From Pseudomonas putida W15Oct28 (GTDB lineage: Bacteria > Pseudomonadota > Gammaproteobacteria > Pseudomonadales > Pseudomonadaceae): a DNA stretch of 46,970 nucleotides. Each line of letters begins with the position of its first letter. Positions within the stretch are counted from its first letter, which is position 1. Under the pieces are notes generated by a model, which was not told where the DNA came from, ran no database searches, and was given only the letters and a program-made list of their open reading frames with translations. The stretch spans positions 1 to 46,970 of the forward strand of contig NZ_JENB01000038.1 of assembly GCF_000708715.2 (NCBI RefSeq), given 5' to 3'. The translations under genes were made by a program, and so were the position numbers. Below, one piece after another: positions 22,409 to 31,485 of this stretch.

Positions 22409-24973
22409 TTACCCAAAGACGATTTCGTCGCCTTCCACCGTCGCGGTAATCGACGTACCCGGTACAAACTGGCCAGCCAGAATCAGCTGCGCCAGCGGGT
22501 TTTCGATCCAACGCTGGATAGCACGCTTCAGCGGCCGTGCGCCGTACACCGGGTCGTAACCCACGGCAATCAGCTTGTCCAACGCCTCCGGGCTCAGGCT
22601 CAGCGACAGTTCGCGCTCCAGCAGACGGCTGCGCAGGCGGCCCAGCTGGATCTCGGTAATGCCGGCGATCTGCTCGCGGCCCAGTGGCTCGAACACCACC
22701 ACTTCGTCGATACGGTTGATGAACTCCGGACGGAAGTGCGCGCCCACTGCATCCATCACCGCCGCACGCTGTGCCTCGCGGTCGCCTACCAGTTCCTGGA
22801 TCTGCGCCGAGCCCAGGTTGGAGGTCATCACGATCACGGTGTTGCGGAAGTCCACGGTGCGCCCGTGGCTGTCGGTCAGGCGGCCGTCTTCCAGCACCTG
22901 CAGCAGCACGTTGAACACATCCGGGTGGGCTTTCTCCACCTCATCCAGCAGCACCACCGAGTAGGGCTTGCGCCGTACGGCCTCGGTCAGGTAACCGCCC
23001 TCTTCGTACCCTACGTACCCTGGTGGTGCACCGATCAGGCGAGCCACGGAGTGTTTCTCCATGAACTCGGACATGTCGATGCGCACCATTGCCTCTTCGG
23101 TGTCGAACAGGAACTCGGCCAGCGCCTTGCACAGCTCGGTCTTGCCCACACCGGTTGGGCCGAGGAACAGGAACGAACCACTTGGCCGGCTTGGGTCAGA
23201 CAGCCCGGCACGCGAGCGGCGCACGGCGTTGGCCACGGCGGTTACCGCCTCGTTCTGGCCGATCACGCGTTGGTGCAGCAGCGCTTCCATTTTCAGCAGC
23301 TTCTCGCGCTCGCCTTCCAGCATCTTGGACACTGGGATACCGGTCCACTTCGACACCACCTCGGCAATTTCTTCCTCGGTCACCTTGTTGCGCAGCAACT
23401 GGTTTTCGGTCTTGCCGTGCTGGTCGACCATCTGCAGGCTGCGCTCCAGGTCGGGGATTACCCCGTACTGCAGCTCGGCCATGCGGCTCAGGTCGCCTTT
23501 GCGACGGGCGGCTTCCAGTTCCTGGCGGGCCTGTTCGATCTTTTGCTGGATCTGCGCAGAGCCCTGCACTTCAGCCTTTTCCGATGCCCAGATTTCTTCC
23601 AGGTCGGAATATTCACGCTCCAGCCGCTCGATTTCTTCGGTCAGCTTCTCGAGGCGTTTTTTCGCCGCTTCGTCTTCTTCCTTCTTCAGCGCCTGCGATT
23701 CCACCTTCAGCTGGATCAGGCGGCGATCAAGGCGGTCGAGCACTTCCGGCTTGGAGTCGATCTCCATGCGGATGCGGCTGGCCGCTTCGTCGATCAGGTC
23801 AATCGCCTTGTCCGGCAGCTGGCGGTCGGTGATGTAGCGGTGGCTGAGCTTGGCCGCTGCGATGATGGCACCGTCGGTGATGGCCACCTTGTGGTGCACT
23901 TCGTAGCGCTCTTTCAGGCCACGCAGGATCGCGATGGTGTCTTCCTCGCTCGGCTCCTCTACCAGCACCTTCTGGAAGCGGCGCTCCAGGGCGGCGTCCT
24001 TCTCGATGTACTGGCGGTACTCGTTCAGCGTGGTGGCGCCAACGCAGTGCAGCTCGCCGCGCGCCAAGGCTGGCTTGAGCATGTTGCCGGCGTCCATGGC
24101 GCCCTCGCCTTTGCCGGCGCCGACCATGGTGTGCAGTTCATCGATGAACAGGATGATCTGGCCTTCCTGCTTGGACAGCTCGTTCAGCAGCGATTTGAGG
24201 CGTTCTTCAAACTCGCCGCGGTACTTGGCACCGGCAATCAGCGCGCCCATGTCCAGCGCCAGCAGGCGCTTGCCCTTGAGGCCGTCAGGCACTTCACCAT
24301 TGATGATGCGCTGGGCCAGGCCTTCGGCGATGGCGGTTTTACCCACGCCAGGCTCACCGATCAGCACCGGGTTGTTCTTGGTACGGCGTTGCAGCACCTG
24401 CACGGTACGGCGGATTTCGTCGTCACGGCCGATCACCGGGTCCAGCTTGCCTTCTTCGGCACGCTTGGTGAGGTCGACGGTGTACTTGTCCAGCGCCTGG
24501 CGCGACTCTTCGGCGTTGGGGTCATTCACTGCCTCACCGCCACGCAGGTTGGTGATGGCGTTTTCCAGGGCCTTCTTGCTCACGCCCTGGCTCAGCAGCA
24601 GCTTGCCGAGCTTGCTGTTCTCGTCCATGGCAGCCAGCAACACCAGTTCGCTGGAAATGAACTGGTCGCCCTTCTGCTGGGCCAGGCGGTCGGCCTGGTT
24701 AAGCAGGCGCGCCAGGTCCTGCGACATGTTCACGTCGCCGGTGGGGTTCTGGATTTTCGGTAGCTGGTCGAGCTCTTTCACCAGTGCCTGGCGCAGGGTG
24801 TTGATGTCGAAGCCAACCTGCATCAGCAGCGGCTTGATGGAACCGCCCTGCTGTTCAAGCAGTGCCTGCATCAGGTGCACGGGCTCGATGGCTGGGTGGT
24901 CCATGCCAACGGCCAAGGATTGAGCATCGGATATTGCTAATTGCAGCTTGCTGGTCAAACGGTCTATTCGCAT
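22409..24973 (-). CDS. clpB: ATP-dependent chaperone ClpB
   Basis: At 854 residues the length is normal. It has an N-terminal Clp domain (1-145), a first AAA+ domain with Walker A GEPGVGKT (about 205) and Walker B LFIDELH, a long coiled-coil M domain (about 405-525, KLTEEIERLEREYSDLEEI), and a second AAA+ domain with GPTGVGKTEL (about 608) and VVLLDEVEKAH. It disaggregates proteins together with DnaK. A heat-shock promoter is seen upstream and a strong terminator downstream; the gene is monocistronic. Confidence 0.98.
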   Translation of the reverse strand: MRIDRLTSKLQLAISDAQSLAVGMDHPAIEPVHLMQALLEQQGGSIKPLLMQVGFDINTLRQALVKELDQLPKIQNPTGDVNMSQDLARLLNQADRLAQQKGDQFISSELVLLAAMDENSKLGKLLLSQGVSKKALENAITNLRGGEAVNDPNAEESRQALDKYTVDLTKRAEEGKLDPVIGRDDEIRRTVQVLQRRTKNNPVLIGEPGVGKTAIAEGLAQRIINGEVPDGLKGKRLLALDMGALIAGAKYRGEFEERLKSLLNELSKQEGQIILFIDELHTMVGAGKGEGAMDAGNMLKPALARGELHCVGATTLNEYRQYIEKDAALERRFQKVLVEEPSEEDTIAILRGLKERYEVHHKVAITDGAIIAAAKLSHRYITDRQLPDKAIDLIDEAASRIRMEIDSKPEVLDRLDRRLIQLKVESQALKKEEDEAAKKRLEKLTEEIERLEREYSDLEEIWASEKAEVQGSAQIQQKIEQARQELEAARRKGDLSRMAELQYGVIPDLERSLQMVDQHGKTENQLLRNKVTEEEIAEVVSKWTGIPVSKMLEGEREKLLKMEALLHQRVIGQNEAVTAVANAVRRSRAGLSDPSRPSGSFLFLGPTGVGKTELCKALAEFLFDTEEAMVRIDMSEFMEKHSVARLIGAPPGYVGYEEGGYLTEAVRRKPYSVVLLDEVEKAHPDVFNVLLQVLEDGRLTDSHGRTVDFRNTVIVMTSNLGSAQIQELVGDREAQRAAVMDAVGAHFRPEFINRIDEVVVFEPLGREQIAGITEIQLGRLRSRLLERELSLSLSPEALDKLIAVGYDPVYGARPLKRAIQRWIENPLAQLILAGQFVPGTSITATVEGDEIVFG

Positions 24974-25048
24974 GGTGTACCTTCCTTTAAAGGGCAGGTC
25001 GGAGCGATGGACAGCGCCTGTTTATGAAGAAACCTGCCTGAGATGACC

Positions 25049-25081
25049 TTATAGATAAGGCTGATTCTGGAAGATTCAAGC
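25049..25081 (-). promoter_or_regulatory. Sigma-32 heat-shock promoter of clpB
   Basis: On the minus strand GCTTGAA, 14 bp, then CCTTATCTAT. This closely fits the sigma-32 consensus CTTGAA-N11-15-CCCCATNT and lies about 75-105 bp before the clpB start. Confidence 0.8.
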
Positions 25082-25121
25082 GTAGCGGGGTTGACCGGGG
25101 TCAACCTGTTGGATTAACGGG

Positions 25122-25217
25122 GGCCATTCGCGGGCATGCCCGCTCCCACAGGTACACCACCGCCTTCAAAGGTTGCGAATTCTCTGCGGGAGCGGGCGAG
25201 CCCGCGAAGAGGCCGGT
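25122..25217. repeat. REP pair between clpB and pgeF
   Basis: Two inverted units, CATTCGCGGGCATGCCCGC..TCCCACAGG and GGGAGCGGGCGAGCCCGCGA..AGAGGCCGG, of the CCGGCCTCTTCGCGGG family, ending 5 bp before the pgeF stop. Confidence 0.88.
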
Positions 25218-25222
25218 GCAGG

Positions 25223-25963
25223 CTAGCGAGGTTGCAGCCACACCAGGGAAGCAAACCGCCCACCCTGCGGGGTACGGCGATAGGAGAAGAACCGCGCATC
25301 ACTGACCGTGCACAAGCCGCCGCCATACACGGCAGTTACGCCAAGGGCAGCCAGGCGAATGCGCGCCAGCTCGTAGATATCCGCCATCAGCTTGCCTGGC
25401 CGTTCGCCGTCGACAAATGCCCGGGCGGCTTGCGGGTGCACGGCGGTAAAGGCATCACGCACTTCCAGCCCCACTTCAAAAGCCTGTGGGCCGATGGCCG
25501 GGCCCAACCACACCAGCACCTCTTCAGGCGGCAGTGCCAGGCGGTCCAAGGTGGCTTCCAGCACGCCGCCGGCCAACCCGCGCCAGCCAGCATGTGCCGC
25601 CGCCACGCGAGTACCGGCACGGTCGCAGAACAGCGCAGGCAGGCAATCGGCGGTCATCACGGTACAGGCAATGCCTGGCTGGTCGGTCCAGCTGGCGTCG
25701 GCCTCGGCCACCACGGCCGGGTCGGCATTCGCCACCACCAGCCCATGTACCTGCTTGAGCCAGGCCGGCTGGATCGCGAACGTGTCGCTGAGGCGACGGC
25801 GGTTCTCGGCAACGGCAGCAGGGTCGTCCCCTACGTGGTCGCCAAGGTTGAAGGTTTCGTAGGGCGGCAGGCTGACGCCGCCCTGACGGGTGGTGACACA
25901 GGCGCGAACCGAGGCCGGGGCCGGCCAGTCGGGAAACAGCAGCGACTGCGTCAGGCCACTCAT
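25223..25963 (-). CDS. pgeF: YfiH/PgeF laccase-domain protein (peptidoglycan editing factor)
   Basis: At 246 residues it has the conserved metal/active-site residues of the family: His in KQVHG (about 72), Cys in MTADCLPAL (about 107) and His in AAAHAGWRGL (about 124). In E. coli the homologue removes wrongly incorporated serine from UDP-MurNAc precursors; related proteins act on purine nucleosides. Its start overlaps the rluD stop by ATGA, so the two are coupled. Confidence 0.93.
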   Translation of the reverse strand: MSGLTQSLLFPDWPAPASVRACVTTRQGGVSLPPYETFNLGDHVGDDPAAVAENRRRLSDTFAIQPAWLKQVHGLVVANADPAVVAEADASWTDQPGIACTVMTADCLPALFCDRAGTRVAAAHAGWRGLAGGVLEATLDRLALPPEEVLVWLGPAIGPQAFEVGLEVRDAFTAVHPQAARAFVDGERPGKLMADIYELARIRLAALGVTAVYGGGLCTVSDARFFSYRRTPQGGRFASLVWLQPR

Positions 25964-26922
25964 CCGATAAAGCTCTCGCGGTCTTCGTTCAGCAGCGACA
26001 GCAACCAGAGGAAGTCATCAGGCAGTGGCGATTCCCACTTCATGATTTCACCGGTGATCGGGTGCGCCAACGCCAGGAAGCGCGCATGCAGCGCCTGGCG
26101 CGGGAAGGTTTTCACCGCCTCGACCATGGTTGGGCTGGCAGCCGGTGGAATGCGGAAGCGCCCACCGTACGTCTGGTCGCCGACCAGCGGGAAACCAACA
26201 TGGGCCATGTGCACACGAATCTGGTGGGTACGGCCGGTTTCCAGCTTCACCCGTACGTGGGTGTGCGAGCGGAAGCGCTTGAGCACGCGGTAGTGGCTGA
26301 CCGCCGGCTTGCCGCCGTCGGTGACTGCCATGCGCTGGCGCATACCGCCGTGGCGGCCGATAGGGGCGTCGATCTTGCCACCGGAAGTGACCACACCAAT
26401 CACGATGCACTCGTAGATGCGGCTGACTTTGCGGCTTTGCATCTGCTCGACCAGTCGGGTCTGCGCCTGCAAGGTCTTGGCGACCACCATCAGGCCGGTG
26501 GTGTCTTTATCCAGCCGGTGAACGATACCGGCGCGCGGTACGTTGACGATGTCTGGCACGTGGTGCAGCAGCGCATTGAGCAGCGTACCACTGGCATGAC
26601 CGGCGGCCGGATGCACAACCAGCCCGGCAGGCTTGTTGATTACCATGATGTGGTCGTCTTCGTAGACGATATCCAGTTCGATATCTTCTGCGATCCACTC
26701 GCCCTGGGCCTCTTGCTCGGCCTGCAGTGCTAGCAGCGAGCCACCATAGACGGTGTCTCGAGGGCGCACAACGGCGCCATCGACCGTCAGGCGGCCCTCT
26801 TTGATCCACGAAGTAAGCCGCGAACGCGAGTACTCAGCGAACAATTGGGCGGCGACCTGGTCGAGGCGTTGGCCGCCCAGTTCGGACGGTACCTCTGCGC
26901 TAAGTTGAATGATCTCGGACAT
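25960..26922 (-). CDS. rluD: 23S rRNA pseudouridine synthase RluD
   Basis: A 320-residue protein with an N-terminal S4 RNA-binding domain (QRLDQVAAQLFAEYSRSRLT) and the catalytic motif GIVHRLDKDTTGLMVVAK, whose Asp attacks the uridine. RluD modifies U1911, 1915 and 1917 in helix 69 of 23S rRNA. The open frame runs on to 28092 antisense to bamD, so the start is set at MSEIIQL (26922), the normal RluD N-terminus. It is divergent from bamD across 147 bp. Confidence 0.96.
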   Translation of the reverse strand: MSEIIQLSAEVPSELGGQRLDQVAAQLFAEYSRSRLTSWIKEGRLTVDGAVVRPRDTVYGGSLLALQAEQEAQGEWIAEDIELDIVYEDDHIMVINKPAGLVVHPAAGHASGTLLNALLHHVPDIVNVPRAGIVHRLDKDTTGLMVVAKTLQAQTRLVEQMQSRKVSRIYECIVIGVVTSGGKIDAPIGRHGGMRQRMAVTDGGKPAVSHYRVLKRFRSHTHVRVKLETGRTHQIRVHMAHVGFPLVGDQTYGGRFRIPPAASPTMVEAVKTFPRQALHARFLALAHPITGEIMKWESPLPDDFLWLLSLLNEDRESFIG

Positions 26923-27069
26923 GCTCGATTCGGCGGGCGCACAGCCTTTGGTTTCGGCTGCGAGCTTGTGGTTAAATACGGCTTCTTTTGTCCCGGGGTT
27001 GGCCGGGGCGCTCATCATAACAGGACGGCACCGCCCAAGACAGCGGCCGTCAAAGGGACGCAAGCCGCC

Positions 27070-28089
27070 ATGCAAGTGAAACACCTGCTGCTGATCGCCA
27101 TCCTCGGGCTTACCGCGGCCTGTTCCTCTAATAAAGAGGTCATTGACGAGAACCTCAGCGAAGCCGAGCTGTACCAGCAGGCGCAAGCTGACCTGGACAA
27201 CTCCAGCTACACCAGCGCCGTGAACAAGCTCAAGGCCCTGGAATCGCGCTACCCGTTCGGTCGCTATGCCGACCAGGCGCAGCTCGAGCTGATCTACGCC
27301 AACTACAAGAACTCCGAGCCCGAGGCTGCCAAGTCGGCTGCCGAGCGCTTCATCCGCCTGCACCCGCAGCACCCGAACGTCGACTACGCCTACTACCTGA
27401 AAGGCCTGACCTCGTTCGACCAGGACCGCGGCCTGCTGGCGCGCTTCCTGCCGCTGGACATGACCAAGCGTGACCCGGGTGCCGCCCGCGACTCGTACAA
27501 CGAGTTTGCCCAGCTGACCAGCCGCTTCCCTACCAGCCGCTACTCGCCCGACGCCAAGCAGCGCATGATCTACCTGCGCAACCTGCTGGCCTCGTACGAA
27601 ATTCACGTGGCCGACTACTACCTGGGCCGCCAGGCTTATGTGGCCGCCGCCAACCGTGGCCGCTACGTGGTAGAGAACTTCCAGGAAACCCCATCGGTCG
27701 GCGACGGCCTGGCGGTGATGGTCGAGGCGTACCAGAAGATGCACCTGGACGAACTGGCCGCCACCAGCCTGGAAACCCTCAAGCTCAACTACCCGGACCA
27801 CCCGAGCCTGGTCGACGGCGAGTTCCAGCCCAAGCAGACCGAGTCTGACGGGCGCGGCTGGCTGTCCAAGGCCACCCTGGGCCTGATCGAAACCGACACC
27901 CCGCTGCCGCCGGGCGAAACCCGCGCCAACCAGGACGTGGTCAAGCAGTTCCAGGACGCGCGTGACGAGATGCCGCAAGAGCTGCTGCCGAAAGACGAAA
28001 ACGGTGATTCGATCGTGCCAGAAGGCCCGAAAGAAGCCGAAAAAGACCGTTCCTGGTTCAGCTACATGACCTTTGGTCTGTTCGACTGA
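27070..28089 (+). CDS. bamD: Outer membrane assembly lipoprotein BamD
   Basis: A lipoprotein signal with lipobox LTAAC (Cys18) is followed by TPR repeats (LYQQAQADLDNSSYTSAVNKL; AKSAAERFIRLHPQHPNVDYAYYL). At 339 residues it is longer than E. coli BamD because of an acidic C-terminal extension (DTPLPPGETRANQ to the end), as usual in Pseudomonas. It works in the BAM complex inserting beta-barrel proteins. A strong terminator follows. Confidence 0.96.
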   Translation: MQVKHLLLIAILGLTAACSSNKEVIDENLSEAELYQQAQADLDNSSYTSAVNKLKALESRYPFGRYADQAQLELIYANYKNSEPEAAKSAAERFIRLHPQHPNVDYAYYLKGLTSFDQDRGLLARFLPLDMTKRDPGAARDSYNEFAQLTSRFPTSRYSPDAKQRMIYLRNLLASYEIHVADYYLGRQAYVAAANRGRYVVENFQETPSVGDGLAVMVEAYQKMHLDELAATSLETLKLNYPDHPSLVDGEFQPKQTESDGRGWLSKATLGLIETDTPLPPGETRANQDVVKQFQDARDEMPQELLPKDENGDSIVPEGPKEAEKDRSWFSYMTFGLFD

Positions 28090-28104
28090 CACACGGCGGT
28101 AAAT

Positions 28105-28134
28105 GAAAGGGAGGCCTTGGGCCTCCCTTTTTTA
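28105..28134 (+). terminator. bamD terminator
   Basis: AAAGGGAGGC-CTTGG-GCCTCCCTTTTTT, 16 bp after the bamD stop. Confidence 0.93.
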
Positions 28135-28183
28135 TTGGCCGCGTCCTAGACTGTCAGCTTCTTCAATCGACAAGCTGGACACC

Positions 28184-28414
28184 ATGGTTCGCCTACTTTT
28201 CTGGATCGCCCTGATCGCCGCCGCGTTCTGGCTGTGGCGCAAGTTCAAAGTCAGCCAACAGTCGCACCCCGAGGCGAAACTGGATGCACCACTGCAGATG
28301 GTGCGCTGCGCCCATTGCGGCGTGCACCTGCCCAACGACCGGGCGCTGCAGCAGGGCAAAGAGTGGTATTGCAGCCAGGCGCACCTGCAGCAAGGCCCAG
28401 GCCGCCAGGGCTGA
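28184..28414 (+). CDS. PP0621 family protein
   Basis: A 76-residue protein with one N-terminal membrane helix (LLFWIALIAAAFWLWRKF) followed by a cytoplasmic zinc-ribbon-like part with CAHCGVHLP and WYCSQAH, the layout of the PP0621 (MYND-like) family found in pseudomonads and relatives. The function is unknown. It occupies the place where P. aeruginosa has the pilS-pilR two-component genes, between bamD and thiO. Confidence 0.85.
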   Translation: MVRLLFWIALIAAAFWLWRKFKVSQQSHPEAKLDAPLQMVRCAHCGVHLPNDRALQQGKEWYCSQAHLQQGPGRQG

Positions 28415-28426
28415 ACACAAAGCCTT

Positions 28427-28558
28427 TGTAGGAGCGGCCTTGCAGGGGCGCCGGACCGGTCGGATAGGGCCGCAAAGCGGCCCCGGCAATATCAGCTTTG
28501 ATGCAGAAATCCTGGGGCTGCTTTGCAGCCCTTTCGCGACGCAAGGCCGCTCCTACAA
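28427..28558. repeat. REP pair between PP0621-family gene and thiO
   Basis: Inverted TTGTAGGAGCGGCCTTG... units with stems GGGCCGC..GCGGCCC and GGGGCTGC..GCAGCCC and a spacer. The first unit is diverged after GGCCTTGCA, reading AGGGGCGCCGGACCGG in place of the usual TGTCGCGA. Confidence 0.88.
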
Positions 28559-28572
28559 GGGATCGCGTAACT

Positions 28573-29670
28573 TCAGCTCAACCGCGTTGCTGGCGCATAC
28601 GGCGCCGGGTCGATGATTGGCTCGGCCCCGGTCAGCAAGTCGGTAAACAGCTGACAGGAAGCCGGCGCCAGCACCAGCCCGTTGCGGTAGTGACCGCAGT
28701 TCAGCCACAACCCCTCGTACCCTGGCACCGGCCCGATGTAGGGAATACCCTCCGGCGAGCCCGGCCGCAGCCCCGCCCAGTGCCCCACCACCGTGGCCCC
28801 TTCGAGCCCTGGCAGCAACTCCACCGCCGATGCCTTCAGGCTTTCCAGCGCATCTTCGGTCGGGGTCTTGTCATACCCGGCATGTTCCAGCGTGCTGCCA
28901 ACCAGAATGTGGCCATCCCGCCGCGGGATCGCATAGCGCCCTTTGGCCAGCACCATGCTCGGCAAAAAGTCCTCAGCGCACTTGAACAGGATCATCTGGC
29001 CCTTCACCGGCTCTACCGGCAGTTCAAGGCCAAGGGTACGCAGCAGGTCGCCACTCCAGGCGCCAGCACTGAGCACCACCTCATCCGCCGCCAGTACGCC
29101 TTCGGCGGTCTGCACACCGGTCACGCGCCCGCCCTGCTGAACAAAGCCGGTGATCTGGCAGTTTTCGCGCAAGGTGACGTTCGGCAGCGCCAGCAGCGCG
29201 GCCTTCAGCGATTTCACCAGGCGCGGGTTGCGCACGTTGGCCACACCGGCCATGTAGATGGCGCGCTTGAAGCCCGGGCCCAGCACCGGCACTGCGTCGT
29301 AGGCTGCCGAGATATCCACGGCACTTAGCGGCCGCTGCTCACGCTCGGCCCAGGCCAGCGCTTCGGCTTCGTCATCCAGGTCGAGCCAGTACAGGCCCGT
29401 GGTGTGCACTTCGGGGTCGACGCCGGTGCTGGCGAACAAGCGCTCGCCCAGCTGTGGATAAAAGTCCTGCGACCAGTGCGCCAGGGCGGTGACTGCGGCG
29501 CTGTAGCGCCACGGGTACAGCGGCGAAACGATGCCACCACCGGCCCACGACGACTCACGGCCGACTTCGCCCTGATCACACACCACCACCTGCCCGACCT
29601 TCGCCGCCAGGTTGAACGCCGTCAGCAGGCCGATCACCCCGCCGCCGACCACCACTACTTGCTTGCTCAT
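28573..29670 (-). CDS. thiO: Glycine oxidase ThiO
   Basis: A 365-residue DAAO-family flavoenzyme: FAD-binding QVVVVGGGVIGLLTAFNLA at the start, the second FAD contact SSWAGGGIVSPLYPW, and a C-terminal GHYRNGLVLAP motif. It oxidises glycine to the imine used for the thiazole part of thiamine. The start at 29670 (MSKQVVVV) is preferred to the upstream in-frame codon at 29721. Same position as in P. aeruginosa, beside the minor-pilin genes. Confidence 0.94.
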   Translation of the reverse strand: MSKQVVVVGGGVIGLLTAFNLAAKVGQVVVCDQGEVGRESSWAGGGIVSPLYPWRYSAAVTALAHWSQDFYPQLGERLFASTGVDPEVHTTGLYWLDLDDEAEALAWAEREQRPLSAVDISAAYDAVPVLGPGFKRAIYMAGVANVRNPRLVKSLKAALLALPNVTLRENCQITGFVQQGGRVTGVQTAEGVLAADEVVLSAGAWSGDLLRTLGLELPVEPVKGQMILFKCAEDFLPSMVLAKGRYAIPRRDGHILVGSTLEHAGYDKTPTEDALESLKASAVELLPGLEGATVVGHWAGLRPGSPEGIPYIGPVPGYEGLWLNCGHYRNGLVLAPASCQLFTDLLTGAEPIIDPAPYAPATRLS

Positions 29671-29724
29671 CTGTCGATCCAACACCTGAAGTAAAACCGC
29701 GATGCACCGGGCATCATTCAACCT

Positions 29725-30114
29725 TCAGCTTCCCCAGCAGTGCTCGCTGCCACCAACGGCACCCGGATTGCGCTGCACGCCGGCCTGGTCGAGCTGGAAA
29801 TCGCCACAGCGGTCCTGCGCCATCAGCCCATGGGGCAGCCGCCGGGCGCGCAGCGTGAAGGTGTCGCTGTCGCGCTGGGCCTGCAGGCTGTAGTAGCGGG
29901 TACCGTCGGGCAAGGCCGGGTCGCCCTCGGCATATTGGCCGGTGCGCACACGGTGGCGCTCCAGGCGCAGGGCGGCATCATGCAGCAGGCCAACCACTTC
30001 GCTGCGTGCGGCTCGCCGAAGCTGGTCGCTGTAACTGGGGTAGGCAATGGCTGCCAGAATGCCGGTCACGGCCAGCACAATCAACAACTCGATCAGGCTC
30101 AAGCCTTGCTGCAT
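29725..30114 (-). CDS. pilE: Type IV minor pilin PilE
   Basis: A very short leader MQQG precedes LSLIELLIVLAVTGILAAIA, with mature Glu5 kept. The 129-residue protein has the usual S-D-Q-L-R-R-A-A-R-S-E helix and a C-terminal cysteine pair (CGDF ... EHCW). Minor pilins prime pilus assembly. It starts one base after the pilX stop, so pilV-pilW-pilX-pilE form one operon; pilY1 is not between pilX and pilE. Confidence 0.9.
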   Translation of the reverse strand: MQQGLSLIELLIVLAVTGILAAIAYPSYSDQLRRAARSEVVGLLHDAALRLERHRVRTGQYAEGDPALPDGTRYYSLQAQRDSDTFTLRARRLPHGLMAQDRCGDFQLDQAGVQRNPGAVGGSEHCWGS

Positions 30115-30115
30115 G

Positions 30116-30559
30116 TCAGTCTCCTCTCAGTCTTTGCCGCCAGGTGATGCGCCGGGTTGTGTCGCCGGCCACGGCGTAGACGGCTTCCAGTACGTGCCGT
30201 GACTGGGTTTGCTTGCTGACAGCGGTTATCCGGAACAGGGTGGCCTGGGCGCGCTTACTCGGGCCAAGATTCTGCAGGTGGAAATAGCCATGTTGCGTGC
30301 CCTGCCACTGCCCGGTCAGATCGTGCGGTCGAGCGGGTGGCATGCACGCGGCACACAGATCAGGAGGTGCACGCTTGAGCTCGCCCTCCCCTGCTTGCAA
30401 CACAGCCTCAGCTTCTTCGAGCGCCAGCAGACCATCGCGCATGTGGCCGGTCATTCGTGCTTCCATCAAGGCATTGCTCAGGGCCGAGGTCGCCAGCAAA
30501 CCGAGCAGCAGGCTCAGTACCAACGCCGACAGCAGCACGACACCGCGTTGACGCTTCAT
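30116..30559 (-). CDS. pilX: Minor pilin PilX
   Basis: A leader MKRQRG is followed by VVLLSALVLSLLLGLLATSAL without Glu5, then SNALMEARMTGHMRDGLLALEEAEAVL, the typical PilX 'a.qe.a.n..d...Af..AE.aL' pattern. At 147 residues it is within or just below the family range. It forms the priming complex with PilV, PilW and PilE. Start overlaps the pilW stop (ATGA). Confidence 0.88.
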   Translation of the reverse strand: MKRQRGVVLLSALVLSLLLGLLATSALSNALMEARMTGHMRDGLLALEEAEAVLQAGEGELKRAPPDLCAACMPPARPHDLTGQWQGTQHGYFHLQNLGPSKRAQATLFRITAVSKQTQSRHVLEAVYAVAGDTTRRITWRQRLRGD

Positions 30560-31197
30560 GGCCGCGGCACAGGGTTGCGCAGCGCCACACTAAGCGCATG
30601 GCGTTGTTCGAGTTTGAGGGTGGGCTCGTATAACGTCAGCGTGATGTCTACCCTCTCCCCCCGCGGCGTTTGCACACGTTCGAAGCGCGCCTCTCGCACA
30701 TTCTCGACCAGCGGTTGGAAGTTGCCTTTTCGCTTGAACCTCAGCCTGTTGTCATGGAACTGGTAGACGTACTGGCTTATGGGAAACGTCAGTGGGTAGC
30801 CCTCTATTGGCTTTTCATCCACGCGCACTTTTTCGATGCAGTCCGTCTGCAAAACCCAGTCACCCTTGCCAGCCTGTCCGGGCAACTCCGCCACAACCAG
30901 GCTGAGGGTAGTGGCTTCAACCTCCAGGGGGCGGGCGAAAGCCTGCCGCGCGGCCGGGTCCTCGAAGTCGCCAGGCTTTATCTGCAGGCACCCAAACATC
31001 CCCGCCATACGGATATCCTGCGCCATGCGCAGCAATGCAAGTCGCGCCTCATCCTGCATGCGTACTGCCGTACTTTGCAGGCGCCAGGTCTGGTGTGCCG
31101 AAGCGAAGAGCTGACCGGCCGCAGCAAGCAGCATCAACCCGATGGCCAGCGCCATCACCATCTCAAGCAAGCCGAACCCACCCTGGCAGCGCCTCAT
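30556..31197 (-). CDS. pilW: Minor pilin PilW
   Basis: A leader MRRCQGG and the segment FGLLEMVMALAIGLMLLAAA give the prepilin motif with Glu5. At 213 residues it is shorter than the roughly 270 of P. aeruginosa PilW. The RLALLRMAQDIRMAGMFGC stretch is the PilW family signature. Overlaps pilV and pilX by 4 bp each. Confidence 0.88.
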   Translation of the reverse strand: MRRCQGGFGLLEMVMALAIGLMLLAAAGQLFASAHQTWRLQSTAVRMQDEARLALLRMAQDIRMAGMFGCLQIKPGDFEDPAARQAFARPLEVEATTLSLVVAELPGQAGKGDWVLQTDCIEKVRVDEKPIEGYPLTFPISQYVYQFHDNRLRFKRKGNFQPLVENVREARFERVQTPRGERVDITLTLYEPTLKLEQRHALSVALRNPVPRP

Positions 31198-31376
31198 CGC
31201 CGCCTCCGCTCATGCTCGCTGTGCGTGGCCAATGCCGCCTGTCCATCGCGACGCGCGCTGTCTACAGCCTGCAATGCCTGCAACTGCATCGCTGCCGTTG
31301 CGAACATGCCCACGGCCACAACCACGACTGCCAACAACACTTCCAGGAGCGTCATGCCCCGTTGCCTTGCGTGCAT
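31194..31376 (-). CDS. pilV: Short PilV-like minor pilin
   Basis: The 60-residue protein has a clean prepilin signal (MHARQRG then MTLLEVLLAVVVVAVGMFAT with Glu5) and the PilV-typical AAMQLQALQAVDSARRDGQA, then stops after a basic tail SEHERRRR. Normal PilV has 130 or more residues, so nearly the whole globular head is absent. The stop is coupled to pilW by ATGA, which argues that it is a maintained short form and not random decay. Confidence 0.75.
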   Translation of the reverse strand: MHARQRGMTLLEVLLAVVVVAVGMFATAAMQLQALQAVDSARRDGQAALATHSEHERRRR

Positions 31377-31485
31377 CCCTGCACCTCCCGCGACTTTTCC
31401 CGCAATAGCCTTGAAACCAGCCGACTAGACCGCCTGGCCAGCGAACGTGAAGCTATAGCCAAGCACTTCCAGGGAGGAATGCACG

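Noticed and set aside
22736..24763. A 675-residue plus-strand ORF
   Set aside because: Antisense shadow of clpB.
25960..28092. A 710-residue fusion of rluD with an upstream extension
   Set aside because: The extension is antisense to bamD; RluD starts normally at 26922.
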